64,000 bases of DNA from JABFSA01 sp963827515 (GTDB lineage Bacteria; Acidobacteriota; Vicinamibacteria; Vicinamibacterales; UBA2999). Below are positions 18,090 through 26,289 of the stretch, one piece after another. The stretch is taken from contig CAWHBF010000004.1 in NCBI GenBank assembly GCA_963827515.1, forward strand, positions 193,327-257,326, given 5' to 3'. The notes under the pieces were generated by a model. It searched no databases. It saw nothing but the letters and a program-made list of their open reading frames with translations, and had not been told where the DNA came from. Both the position numbers and the translations under genes were made by a program. Each line of letters opens with the position of its first letter. Positions within the stretch are counted from its first letter, which is position 1.

Positions 18090-20321
18090 TCAGCGCGCGG
18101 CGCGCGCGGTCTGCCGGGTGTCGGGCTCGAAGAGCTCCGGGAAGTGATACGTCGCCACCCCATTGAGGAACTTGTCGCTCACAATGAGGTTCTTGTTCTT
18201 GGCATCGAGAACCAGGCCGCGCGGCTGCCGGAGCAGACCCTGCGGGCCGCCGATCGTCCAGTGCGGCGCGACGTTGCCGTTGTCGTAAATGCTCCAGACC
18301 GCTATATGGGACTTGTCCGATGCGAGCCCCTCAGGCGTAAAGGCCTCGGTCTCGTCCCGGTCATCGTCGCCCGGGCCGGGAATGTTGAGGGCGATCTTGC
18401 CGCTCTGGGGATAGATCGCCATATCGGCCCCGACGCGAACGCCGGTAATGACCCGAAGCGGCTTCGTATCCCCCGACGCCGTCCGATCGAAGATTGAAAT
18501 CGTGCTGCCCCCGGACACGATCAGAAGGTTGTTGATCGGGTCGACTTCCACATTCGCGATACTGAACCGGTTGTTTGGCCCGCCCAGGGTACGCTTCGGC
18601 GCCACGTCGCCGTTGGCGAGGCGGTCGAAGAACAGCAGCACACCACCGGACCACGCAATCAGCTCGTTGTTGGCCGGATCGGCCGACAGCTTCGAGGTCT
18701 TTCCAAGCAACGTCTTCGGGCCGCTGATCACGCGAATCGGCGCCTCGTTACCATTGGCGGCGCCGCGGAACGTCATGACGCCCTGGCCGATGTCCGAGGG
18801 CACGACGATCTCGTCGTGAATCTCGTCGTAGAAGATCGAGTGCACGGTACGGTTCAGATGGGTCTTCGACCCTTCAATCGACCGGACCGGCATCGCGTTC
18901 TTGTCGGCGGTGCGCGCGAAGGCGGCGATGCGCGGATGCGCGACACAGCTCGGCACCAGGATTTCCTCGCGCTTGGTGTCGTACGAGATGTTGTACGGAT
19001 TGCCGATCAGCGTCCCCTCGACGTTCATCGGGGCGCCGCGGACCACGCGGACCGGCGCAGTGTCGCCGGACGCACCCAGCGTGAACGCGAGCGCCTTGTG
19101 ATTGCCGTAGCTCGCGACCCACATCTCCTTGTTGGCGAAGTCCAGGAAGATGTCGCTCGGGTTCTTCATCAAGGTCTTCGGTCCCGCGAGGACACGAATG
19201 GGCGCGACGTCGCCCTGCTGATCGGCGCGGAAGACCAGGATCTCGCCGCCCGCCTGGTTCGCGACGTAGAGCTCCTGCCGCTCGGAATCGAAGGCCACGC
19301 CCGTCGGCCAGTTGAATCCCGTCTTCGGTCCCTGGATGACGCGAACCGGCGCCACGTCACCGTTCGAGTCCGCCGGGAGCACGACGATCGACGGCAGCTC
19401 GAACTTGCCGGTGCCCTTGATGATCTCCTGGCCGTAGTTGCCTGCCGGCCAGTTGGGGATGCGCGGGCGGCCGCCGCCACCGGTCGTGCCCATCTTCACC
19501 TGGTGGGAGGTGCCGTAATTGGCGACGTAGAGCAGGCGGTTCTTCGGGTCGAACGCGATGCCGTGCGGATCGCCCATGCGGGTCTTGTCGCCCTGGATCA
19601 GGCGCACCGCAAAGTCCTTCATCCCCGACGACTTCTTGTAGACCATGATGGCGCTGTTGTGCTGCAGCGTCAGGTACATCTCCTGGCGCGACTCGTCAAC
19701 CGCCGCGCCGAAGTTGCCGTACGGCGACACGAACTCACGATCGGGCGGCGAGTCGCCGTTGGCCTGGCGGCCGTAGATCGTGGTGTTGTGCACCGTGTCG
19801 TTGTTGATGACGTAGATCTCGCCGGTCGGCGGATCGATGTACACATCGCTTGCGTACTGCGTGTGCGTGTTCAGGCCGTTGATGACGCGCTTCGGCGTCG
19901 AGGCTTCGGCCGATGCCGGCGTCACCGCGGTGCGGTCGTAGACCATGATCCGGAAGCGGTTCTCATCGGTCATCACGATCTCGTTGCGGACGGGATCGAC
20001 GGCGATGGAGCTCCAGCTCGGGTACGGATCCTGAATAAAGGTCAGGGGTTGACGCTTCGCCACACCCAGGCGCGCGTCGGCGTCGGGAAACTGCATCGCG
20101 GCGGCACCAGGGGCAGCAAACGACGCCGCGTACGACGGATACTGCGGTGCGGCGACCTCCCACTCGCACGTCTCCCCCGTGCCGGTGTTCGCCAGCGACT
20201 CGAACGCGACGAGTCGCGCCTCGCCTGGTGCACCGGACCAGTCATAACCCGCCGCGACGGCCACGACGGCGAGGACCGCGGTTCCGATCAGCCAACGCCG
20301 AATAGTGCGTCCGGAAAGCAT
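18090..20321 (-). CDS. Signal-anchored 12-repeat beta-propeller protein, member 1
   Basis: 743 residues. An N-terminal hydrophobic anchor (residues 9-27) is followed by GEARLVAFE, a conserved TCEWEVAAP near residue 52, then about twelve repeats of 45-60 residues of the form GDVAPIRVL-GPKT-P-G-D-ELYVAN. Such NHL/YncE-like repeats fold into propeller blades, here perhaps two six-bladed propellers. Two cysteines are conserved in all five members here: in TCEWEV and in LVPSCVAHPRIAAF. The C-terminus is TARAAR. It sits upstream of receptor 1 on the same strand. Probably a periplasmic binding or scaffold protein; enzymatic activity cannot be excluded. Confidence 0.8.
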   Translation of the reverse strand: MLSGRTIRRWLIGTAVLAVVAVAAGYDWSGAPGEARLVAFESLANTGTGETCEWEVAAPQYPSYAASFAAPGAAAMQFPDADARLGVAKRQPLTFIQDPYPSWSSIAVDPVRNEIVMTDENRFRIMVYDRTAVTPASAEASTPKRVINGLNTHTQYASDVYIDPPTGEIYVINNDTVHNTTIYGRQANGDSPPDREFVSPYGNFGAAVDESRQEMYLTLQHNSAIMVYKKSSGMKDFAVRLIQGDKTRMGDPHGIAFDPKNRLLYVANYGTSHQVKMGTTGGGGRPRIPNWPAGNYGQEIIKGTGKFELPSIVVLPADSNGDVAPVRVIQGPKTGFNWPTGVAFDSERQELYVANQAGGEILVFRADQQGDVAPIRVLAGPKTLMKNPSDIFLDFANKEMWVASYGNHKALAFTLGASGDTAPVRVVRGAPMNVEGTLIGNPYNISYDTKREEILVPSCVAHPRIAAFARTADKNAMPVRSIEGSKTHLNRTVHSIFYDEIHDEIVVPSDIGQGVMTFRGAANGNEAPIRVISGPKTLLGKTSKLSADPANNELIAWSGGVLLFFDRLANGDVAPKRTLGGPNNRFSIANVEVDPINNLLIVSGGSTISIFDRTASGDTKPLRVITGVRVGADMAIYPQSGKIALNIPGPGDDDRDETEAFTPEGLASDKSHIAVWSIYDNGNVAPHWTIGGPQGLLRQPRGLVLDAKNKNLIVSDKFLNGVATYHFPELFEPDTRQTARAAR

Positions 20322-20383
20322 AAGTGGCTCCTTTGACGTCAGGTTGTTTCGTACGACGAAGGGTTCCCTATCGACACGGGCCG

Positions 20384-21310
20384 CTACCGCGTGGCCGACC
20401 GTGCCGAATCATTTTCGAGCGCCAGTTTCTGGTTCATCAGCGCGATGATGGCGTCGAACCACGCAGTGAGGCGCGCCGGCCCGGCCACGAACGGATGCGG
20501 GTCACCGGCGCGCCGCGCCTTCAGCTCCGGCTCCAGCTCGCGGATCTTGCGCGGCACCATCATGTCCGAGTGATTGGGGAGCATCACATCCCAGGGCCCG
20601 AGCCCTTTCAGGCGCTCCGTACTTTTCAGATACGCTGCCGACCATTCGGCGTTCGGGATCCCCAGCCCCCCCGGGACGATCGCGCGGTACCGGCGGTCGC
20701 CGTCGCGCACCTGGAACTCCGTCGAGGTGGCGCCCGGCGTGTGCCCCGGCGTTACGTAGAACTTCAACGACGCCTCGCCGAGCGAGAGTGGCTGGCCGTC
20801 CGCCACAACGACATCGCGGGCGATGCGGGGCCCGGGATTCTGCCTTCCCTGTCCCGGAGTGCTCTGGAGCCGCTCGACCTCTTTCCAGTCCTCGGCCGAC
20901 ATCACGATACGAGCGCCGGTCGCCTGGCGAATCTTCTCGGCGCCCGCGAAGTGATCGATGTGCGCGTGCGTGACGATCAGGTATCGAACGTTTCGAGGGT
21001 TGAAGCCCGCGGCGCGGATGTTGTCCAAAACGAAGTCGGCAGTTTCGTCCCACGTGGCGTCGAACAGCACCAGCCCCTGGTTGGTGACCAGAAGAAAGTT
21101 AGGGGACGTCTGGATTCCGACGTGCCAGAGGTTGTCGAAGACCTTGAACGGCGCTTTTCGCTGCTGGTCGAACGGGAGGTTCGGCTGCTCGCCCCACGGA
21201 GCCTTGGCGTTCCAGTTCACAGGCGGCTGCTGGCCGGCAGCCGAAGTCTGCGAGGCAGCGCTTACCGCTGTCATCACCAGGGCCGACGCGATCAAGTGCA
21301 TCCGCCGCAT
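20384..21310 (-). CDS. Secreted metallo-beta-lactamase-fold hydrolase (B3-like), 1
   Basis: 308 residues with a signal peptide (to about ASAAGQ). The zinc site is visible: THAHIDHFAG (HxHxDH) near residue 115, the third histidine in PGHTPGATS near 190 and NHSDM near 245. The spacing resembles subclass B3 lactamases and other periplasmic MBL hydrolases. The N-terminal WNAKAPWGEQ segment recurs in the enzyme at 61354. The ATG at 21310 has a GGAGG site. The substrate is uncertain: lactones, phosphoesters or beta-lactams are all possible, and lactamase activity should not be assumed. Confidence 0.8.
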   Translation of the reverse strand: MRRMHLIASALVMTAVSAASQTSAAGQQPPVNWNAKAPWGEQPNLPFDQQRKAPFKVFDNLWHVGIQTSPNFLLVTNQGLVLFDATWDETADFVLDNIRAAGFNPRNVRYLIVTHAHIDHFAGAEKIRQATGARIVMSAEDWKEVERLQSTPGQGRQNPGPRIARDVVVADGQPLSLGEASLKFYVTPGHTPGATSTEFQVRDGDRRYRAIVPGGLGIPNAEWSAAYLKSTERLKGLGPWDVMLPNHSDMMVPRKIRELEPELKARRAGDPHPFVAGPARLTAWFDAIIALMNQKLALENDSARSATR

Positions 21311-21388
21311 GGACGCCTCCGCATCTTCGACGAACTATTCCGGGCGCCCGCCGCGCCTCGCGAGGGGCGGCCGCGCAACAGGGGTCCA

Positions 21389-22285
21389 CTACTTCGGCAG
21401 CGCCTTTCCCTGGCCGTGGGCCTGCTCGTAGACGTTCCTCAAATGAATAAGGTCCACGTTGCCTTCATGGCACGTGTCTTCCGCGTCGAAAATGTCATTG
21501 CTCACCGGCTGCACCCGCGTCATCGGCCTGGCCGATGTCATCGTCCAGGGCCGCGAGTACACCTTGGGATCGTCGAACCGCATCGTCCAGTTGATCGTAT
21601 TGGAGTCGACCATCGTGAAGCGCTCGACGATATGCGCCTCCGCGCTGTGAAAGTCGCCGCCCAGCGCCATCCGGGCCTTGCCGTTGAAGTTCGTGCTGTC
21701 CACGACCAGCGTGTCTCCATCCCACCGACCGATGGGGTCTCCCAGCCACAGTCGGATGCTCGAGGGCAGGTGCTCCTTACGGTCCAAAGGAATCACACGC
21801 GTGATGTGCTGGGTGGCGTTGATGACGATCGAGTTCCCGAAATGCCTGATCTCCTGCGCGAACTGGTGGATGCGCGCCATGGAGTAGAACTCGCAATGGC
21901 CCACCTGATCCTCGTAACCATTGGCGTCGTCCCGCCGCCGGTTGCGCTCGACCAGAGCCGCAGGCAGGTAGGGGATGATGCCGTCCGGCGGCTCGATGAT
22001 CAGGCTCTTCCCCGCCTGAATGCCGAAGCCCCCGGGGTGATCCTCCAGGATCACGGTGTGACTGAGGTACCCCAGGGTGGGGTTCCAATTGCCGGTCAGA
22101 TCCGGCTTGCCGTCAGCCCTCCGTGGAACCGGGCCGGCCGGCACAGCGGCCGTACTTGCTCGCGCCAGTGCGCGGCCAGCAGGCGTGTCACTACCGACTG
22201 ACTCTTGGGCGGACACCAGCGCAGACACCACAACCAACACAGTCAGGAACACGGACAGCGAAACCAGGTGTGCGCGAATGCTCAT
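21389..22285 (-). CDS. Secreted GRWEG-family protein, member 3
   Basis: 298 residues with a signal peptide (to ALVSAQ). It carries the full core: RRADGKPDLTGNW, GFGIQAGKSLI, VERNRRRDDANGYEDQ, VGHCEFYS, GRWDGDTLVVDSTNFNG, VERFTMVDSNTINW and EDTCHEGNVDLIHL. It is closest to the members at 12713 and 13868 and lacks an adjacent DUF6152 gene, so it belongs to the same sub-group. It lies between two genes of the same strand, 79 bases from the metallo-hydrolase at 20384. Confidence 0.75.
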   Translation of the reverse strand: MSIRAHLVSLSVFLTVLVVVSALVSAQESVGSDTPAGRALARASTAAVPAGPVPRRADGKPDLTGNWNPTLGYLSHTVILEDHPGGFGIQAGKSLIIEPPDGIIPYLPAALVERNRRRDDANGYEDQVGHCEFYSMARIHQFAQEIRHFGNSIVINATQHITRVIPLDRKEHLPSSIRLWLGDPIGRWDGDTLVVDSTNFNGKARMALGGDFHSAEAHIVERFTMVDSNTINWTMRFDDPKVYSRPWTMTSARPMTRVQPVSNDIFDAEDTCHEGNVDLIHLRNVYEQAHGQGKALPK

Positions 22286-22324
22286 GAGGATTCTCCGACG
22301 CAGTTGACGGAGAGCAGAACCTGT

Positions 22325-23150
22325 CTACTCGACATCGAAGTCTCTCGGCCACGTGTGGTGGATCCCCAACTCATCCAGCATCGCGGTGCACTCGTAATCG
22401 AGGATGGGGGTGTCCTTCTGGCGCTGAAGCTCCATGCGGATCGTCCAGGGTCGAGTGAACACTTTCGGGTCTTCCATCGTCGCCTCGTACCGGAGCGTGT
22501 CTGGACCGATCGGTATGTAACGCTCAACGACCTTCAGCGCGTCGCTATGGAAGTTTCCCGCCATGTCGAACCAGGTATACGCGTTGAAGTTCGTCAGGTT
22601 CACCACCAGCGTGTTGCCATCGAATCGACCACGAGGGATGCCGTTCCAGTTGGTCTGGTCGTCCGGCGACGGCGGCGGCGCCACCGGAGTGACCGGCACA
22701 TACCGCTTCTTATGACTCCACTCGTAGTTGAACGCCACGTACTGCGGGGTCTGGATGATTTGGAACGGCCATCCCAGATAGGTGAGGCGTGGAATGCCAG
22801 GCAAGTAGCACTTCGCGAGCGGATCCGAGTTCTTGTAGGGGTCGGTCTCCCTGATCTTCTCGAGGTTCTGTTTGCGCTTCTCGAGCGCCCAGGGCTGGTA
22901 CGGAATCTTCCCATCCGCCGGGTCCACCACGAAGCCCCTGCCCCGCAGGAACACCCGGCTTGGCACCATGATCCTCCAGGTCGTACTTCGCCAGATTCCA
23001 GGCTCGCCAGATCCCCTGCAGGTCGGGATGGCCGGCAGCCGTACGCGGCGCCGTGTACGTGGGAGTCTGCGCAGTGAGCGGCGCCCACGAGAACGGCGCT
23101 ATCGCCGCTGCGGTCAGCGCACCAACGACCAACGCAAGGCAACGTCTCAT
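22325..23150 (-). CDS. Secreted GRWEG-related protein, member 4 (frameshifted)
   Basis: The N-terminus MRRCLALVVG with signal peptide and GHPDLQGIWRAWNL is in one frame; the remainder (PADGKIPYQPWALEKRKQ, RGRFDGNTLVVNLTNFN, VERYIPIGPDTLRYEATMEDP, ending PRDFDVE) is in another. The switch lies near 22966 and fits one inserted base; corrected length is 274 residues. The core is more divergent (GRFDGNTL for GRWEGDTL). Upstream on the same strand are a lipocalin-like gene and a DUF6152 gene. Function unknown. Confidence 0.7.
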
Positions 23151-23208
23151 GTCTCTACTTCCTCTTGTGACGACCCGCCCACCGGAGGACACCGGACAGC
23201 TAGATCTT

Positions 23209-23694
23209 CTAGATCTTGTCGAACACCGCTTTTTCACTCGTGGACTCGCCTTCCTGGGCACGAGTCTTTTCGATCGTCAGGACATTGCCGCTCAGGCTCC
23301 AGACTTCTTTGAAATCGACGATGGTCTCTCCAGCGGGCGAAGAGAACGAACGGCGGGACGTGATCACGAGATTCGCGCCCTCGAACTTCGCTTCCCCTGA
23401 CTCGGTGATCCCCGAGGGCGCCTTTATCGTGACCTTGCTGCCGTCGAGCTTGAAGAGGGCTGAAAAAGGCTGCTGCCGCACGCTGGTGCTGTCGATGGCG
23501 ACATCGGCCGCCGTCTGTTTGACGACGATCTGGCTCGGAAACGGGATGTTCGGCGTGTTGCCAGCGATGTTCGGGTTGCTCTTGGCCTGATTGAATCTCC
23601 AGGTACCAGTGAAGTCAGGCTTCGCCTGCGCGAACGCCGCCGCCTGAGCGCCCATCGCCAGAGCGAGGGTCAGGACGATCATCAAACGTCTCAT
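23209..23694 (-). CDS. Small secreted lipocalin-like protein of unknown function
   Basis: 161 residues with a clear signal peptide (MRRLMIVLTLALAMGAQAAA, cleaved after about FAQA). The mature part begins KPDFTGTWRFNQAKSN, a pattern common to small secreted beta-barrel or lipocalin-like proteins in this lineage, and is rich in beta-prone segments ending WSLSGNVLTIEKTRA. The KPDFTGTW start resembles that of the GRWEG proteins and the C-terminal part of the protein at 57525 (TDFLGEWQLNRSQSN). No catalytic residues are obvious. It lies between a DUF6152 gene and a GRWEG gene. Confidence 0.7.
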   Translation of the reverse strand: MRRLMIVLTLALAMGAQAAAFAQAKPDFTGTWRFNQAKSNPNIAGNTPNIPFPSQIVVKQTAADVAIDSTSVRQQPFSALFKLDGSKVTIKAPSGITESGEAKFEGANLVITSRRSFSSPAGETIVDFKEVWSLSGNVLTIEKTRAQEGESTSEKAVFDKI

Positions 23695-23748
23695 GTTCAG
23701 ACTCCCTGTGCCGATGCGGACAGGTACCGATGGCGGCGGTGACGAAAC

Positions 23749-24150
23749 CTATGGGGTCGGCGCCGCCTCGTCGCTCACGAACTCCTTCTTGGCCGCAACC
23801 AGGGTGAAGGCGCTCGCGTTGACCGTGGGCGTGCCGTCCTTGGCCAGGAAGCCCTTGATGACGACCTCGGCGCCGATGAAGTCCTCTTTCCTCAAGCCCT
23901 GTCTGAGCAGGTTGCTCGCGCCCGCGCTCTCCACTTCCCAGGTCACCATCTCACCGGTCTGCTGATTCTTGACGTCCACGTATATGTGGGCATGGGGGTT
24001 GGACCACCCGAGCTTGCTGACGGTCCCCCTCAGCGTGACCGGCTTGTTGCCGTCGTACGTCGCCGAAAACGAGTGATGGGCCTGCACCGATGCGGTAGCC
24101 GCCAGGAGCATCCCGACCGAGACCGTGGCGAACGCTAGTTTCATGCTCAT
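23749..24150 (-). CDS. DUF6152 secreted protein 1
   Basis: 133 residues from ATG 24150, placed by GGAG six bases upstream (a start 12 bases earlier is possible). The signal peptide ends SVQAHHSFSATYDG; the HHSF directly after cleavage is the family hallmark. Beta-strands follow with LRGTVSKLGWSNPHAHIYVDV, typical of an OB-like fold. DUF6152 has no assigned activity; the exposed histidines suggest possible metal binding. It is followed by the lipocalin-like gene and then a GRWEG gene on the same strand. Confidence 0.85.
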   Translation of the reverse strand: MSMKLAFATVSVGMLLAATASVQAHHSFSATYDGNKPVTLRGTVSKLGWSNPHAHIYVDVKNQQTGEMVTWEVESAGASNLLRQGLRKEDFIGAEVVIKGFLAKDGTPTVNASAFTLVAAKKEFVSDEAAPTP

Positions 24151-24233
24151 TTTCGTCTCCAAGTGCTTGATGTCCAGGCGTGCCCCTCCCCAGAATTCGG
24201 GCCGATACTAACACCGACCGCCCCCACCGGCAA

Positions 24234-24885
24234 CTAACGTCGCGGCAGGTCGATACGATCCCACACTACGTGGCCGCTCTCTCCGCCGGCGTTGAAATTC
24301 GTCCAGACCAGCGTTCTGCCATCCGGCGACACACGATACATCACCCGCTCATCCACGACCCCCTTGGTCATGCGTTCGCGATAAAGGGTGTTGCGATCGA
24401 CGAGCCACATGCCGACGGTCTGACCTAGACCGTTCGGTCCCTGAGGATCCTTGTAGATGTTCTTGCCGTCGAGCTTGAACCAATATTCCCGGCCGTCGTC
24501 GGTAAAGACCGTCTTGTAGCTATCGTCCTTCGGCGGATAGAAGAGGAATGTTTCGGTCTTGATGCCGCCATCCACAGCCGTATAGATCGTCGTTCCTGTG
24601 TCCTTGAAGCGCCCCGCCGCCCGCATGCTCGGGTCCGACTTGTCGAAATTGATACGCCAGGCGCCGATGATCGGAAGTTTCGACGGATCCGTCTTCTCGG
24701 CCGCGATTCGGTAACTGCCGAAGAAGCCAACCGGAGGCGCTTCCGGCAGGGTCGGCCGGGCCGCCTGACCGCCCTGCCGGCCCTCGCCGCCACGCCCGCC
24801 CTGACCGAGCGCGGACGGTTGAAATAGGGCTATCGATGACGACGACCGCCAAGAGTATGCCGAGATGTCGCGTCATTCTGCTCAT
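24234..24885 (-). CDS. Secreted protein of unknown function (frameshifted)
   Basis: Starts MSRMTRHLGILLAVVV after an AGGAG site; one extra base near 24833 moves the rest to another frame. Corrected, it has about 216 residues: signal segment, a glycine/glutamine-rich linker (LGQGGRGGEGRQGGQAARP), then FGSYRIAAEKTDPSKLP, GAWRINFDKSDPSM, IYTAVDGGIKTETFLFYPP, SPDGRTLVWTNFNAGGES and HVVWDRIDLPRR. The GAWRINFDKSDPS pattern is like other small secreted lipocalin-like proteins in this island. I do not recognise a family. Confidence 0.65.
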
Positions 24886-24993
24886 GATGGACTCCTGTTT
24901 CGTTGGGCTACGGCTTGGGGGTTGCCGGTGCCGGCCTGGGCGCCCCGCCGAAGTAGGTCTTGTTCCGGCGCACCGTTGCCGCCGTGCGCAATC

Positions 24994-25771
24994 TCACCTG
25001 AAGCCGCCGGCGACACCGTAGTTGTTGTTCTCGTTGCAGATGTATTCCATGATCTCGTCGCCCGGCTGCAGCGTCGCGGTATACGTTGTCGTGAACGGCC
25101 GGGAGTACGCGCCCGGATCGTCGATCGTCACCTGGTTGTCGAGGTGACCGAAGTCCCTCCGCGTCCAGCGTTCGATGGTGTGCAGCTGCTCGGTGTGCGG
25201 GTGGCCGCGGCGGTCGAACCAGAACTTGTCGTTGAATCCCACGGTGTCGATCACGAGCGTCCCGCCTTCCCATCGCCCAATCGAGTGTCCAAACCAGGTG
25301 GGATCGGGATTGGCTGGATGCGTGCCGTCCATGAAGATCTGTCTGAAGCTGTGGATGTTCCCTTCCCACAGCAGGAAGATGTGTGTGGCCTTCTTGTGGG
25401 TGGGATACTGCACGAACCGCCAGGGATAGTTACCAGCCTGACGGGGCACACCCATCGGCATGCAGTACGCGTGCGGATCATCCTCGGGCGTCCGCGAATC
25501 CATCAGCTTCTTGGCCCAGGGAAGCAGGGGAATCTCGCCCGGCTTGAACTTGCCTTGCACCTCCATGTCCTGCACCGGGCCGCCGCCGGTCCAGGCACCG
25601 GCCAGATCCACTGTGGCGTCGGGTAACTTCGGCACCGGACCTTCCATGTCCACCGTCGGGCGGGCGCTCCCACGCCCGCGCCCCTGAGCGATGATGGCTT
25701 CCGTGAAGAACGAGGGGGTCAGCACCACGAGGACGACGCGCGAACATGGCCATCGGCAGTGGATTTCTCAC
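24994..25771 (-). CDS. Secreted GRWEG-family protein, member 5 (frameshifted in the signal peptide)
   Basis: A GTG start at 25771 follows GAGGAG; one inserted base near 25741 separates MAMFA from VVLVVLTPSFFTEAIIAQG. Corrected length is 258 residues. The core contains LAGAWTGGGP, AYCMPMGVPRQAGNYPW, HSIGRWEGGTLVIDTVGFND, DRRGHPHTEQLHTIERW and YICNENNNYG. It belongs with the members at 53306 and 59019, which likewise follow a DUF6152 gene; here the DUF6152 gene ends 40 bases upstream. Function unknown. Confidence 0.72.
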
Positions 25772-25811
25772 GTCATCCTCCTCGCTCCGACTGAGACGCG
25801 TACGACCTTCA

Positions 25812-26204
25812 TCACTGTATGCCCTGCGTCCCGCCGAAGAGCGCCGTGCCGTCAGGCAACGTGACCGATCGAGTGCTGGCCATGTTCTTCCCTGACTTGG
25901 CGGCAAACCCGGTAGCCGTGACCTCGTCACCCACCGAGAGCGTCCCCCGGCCCCACCCCTCTCGGGTCAAGGAGTTCGGGCTCGCCAATTCGAGACTCCA
26001 GTTCGTCACCGTCTTGTCATCGTTGACGGCATCGACGAAGAAACGGGCATGCGGATTGGTCCATTCGATCTTCGTGACCTTGCCCTTCAACGTCACCACC
26101 TTGTTCTCGTCGTACTCCGAGGAGAACGCATGGTGGGCGACCACTTGTGCCCCCGAACAGAAGAGACCGAGCCCGACGACCAGGATACCGAGTATCCCTC
26201 TCAC
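25812..26204 (-). CDS. DUF6152 secreted protein 2
   Basis: 130 residues from a GTG at 26204 with GGGAGG upstream. Signal peptide followed by VVAHHAFSSEYDENKVVTLKG and VTKIEWTNPHARFFVDAV, the DUF6152 pattern (HHxF, then the WxNPHA strand). It is directly upstream of GRWEG member 5 and downstream of no other gene on this strand until the receptor. Likely periplasmic; function unknown. Confidence 0.85.
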   Translation of the reverse strand: MRGILGILVVGLGLFCSGAQVVAHHAFSSEYDENKVVTLKGKVTKIEWTNPHARFFVDAVNDDKTVTNWSLELASPNSLTREGWGRGTLSVGDEVTATGFAAKSGKNMASTRSVTLPDGTALFGGTQGIQ

Positions 26205-26289
26205 GTGACACCTCCCGTGACCAACCCGCACCGACCGACACGCGTCGTGCATGATCTCGGCAACGACTTCGGCGCGACGGCTGGCGCGA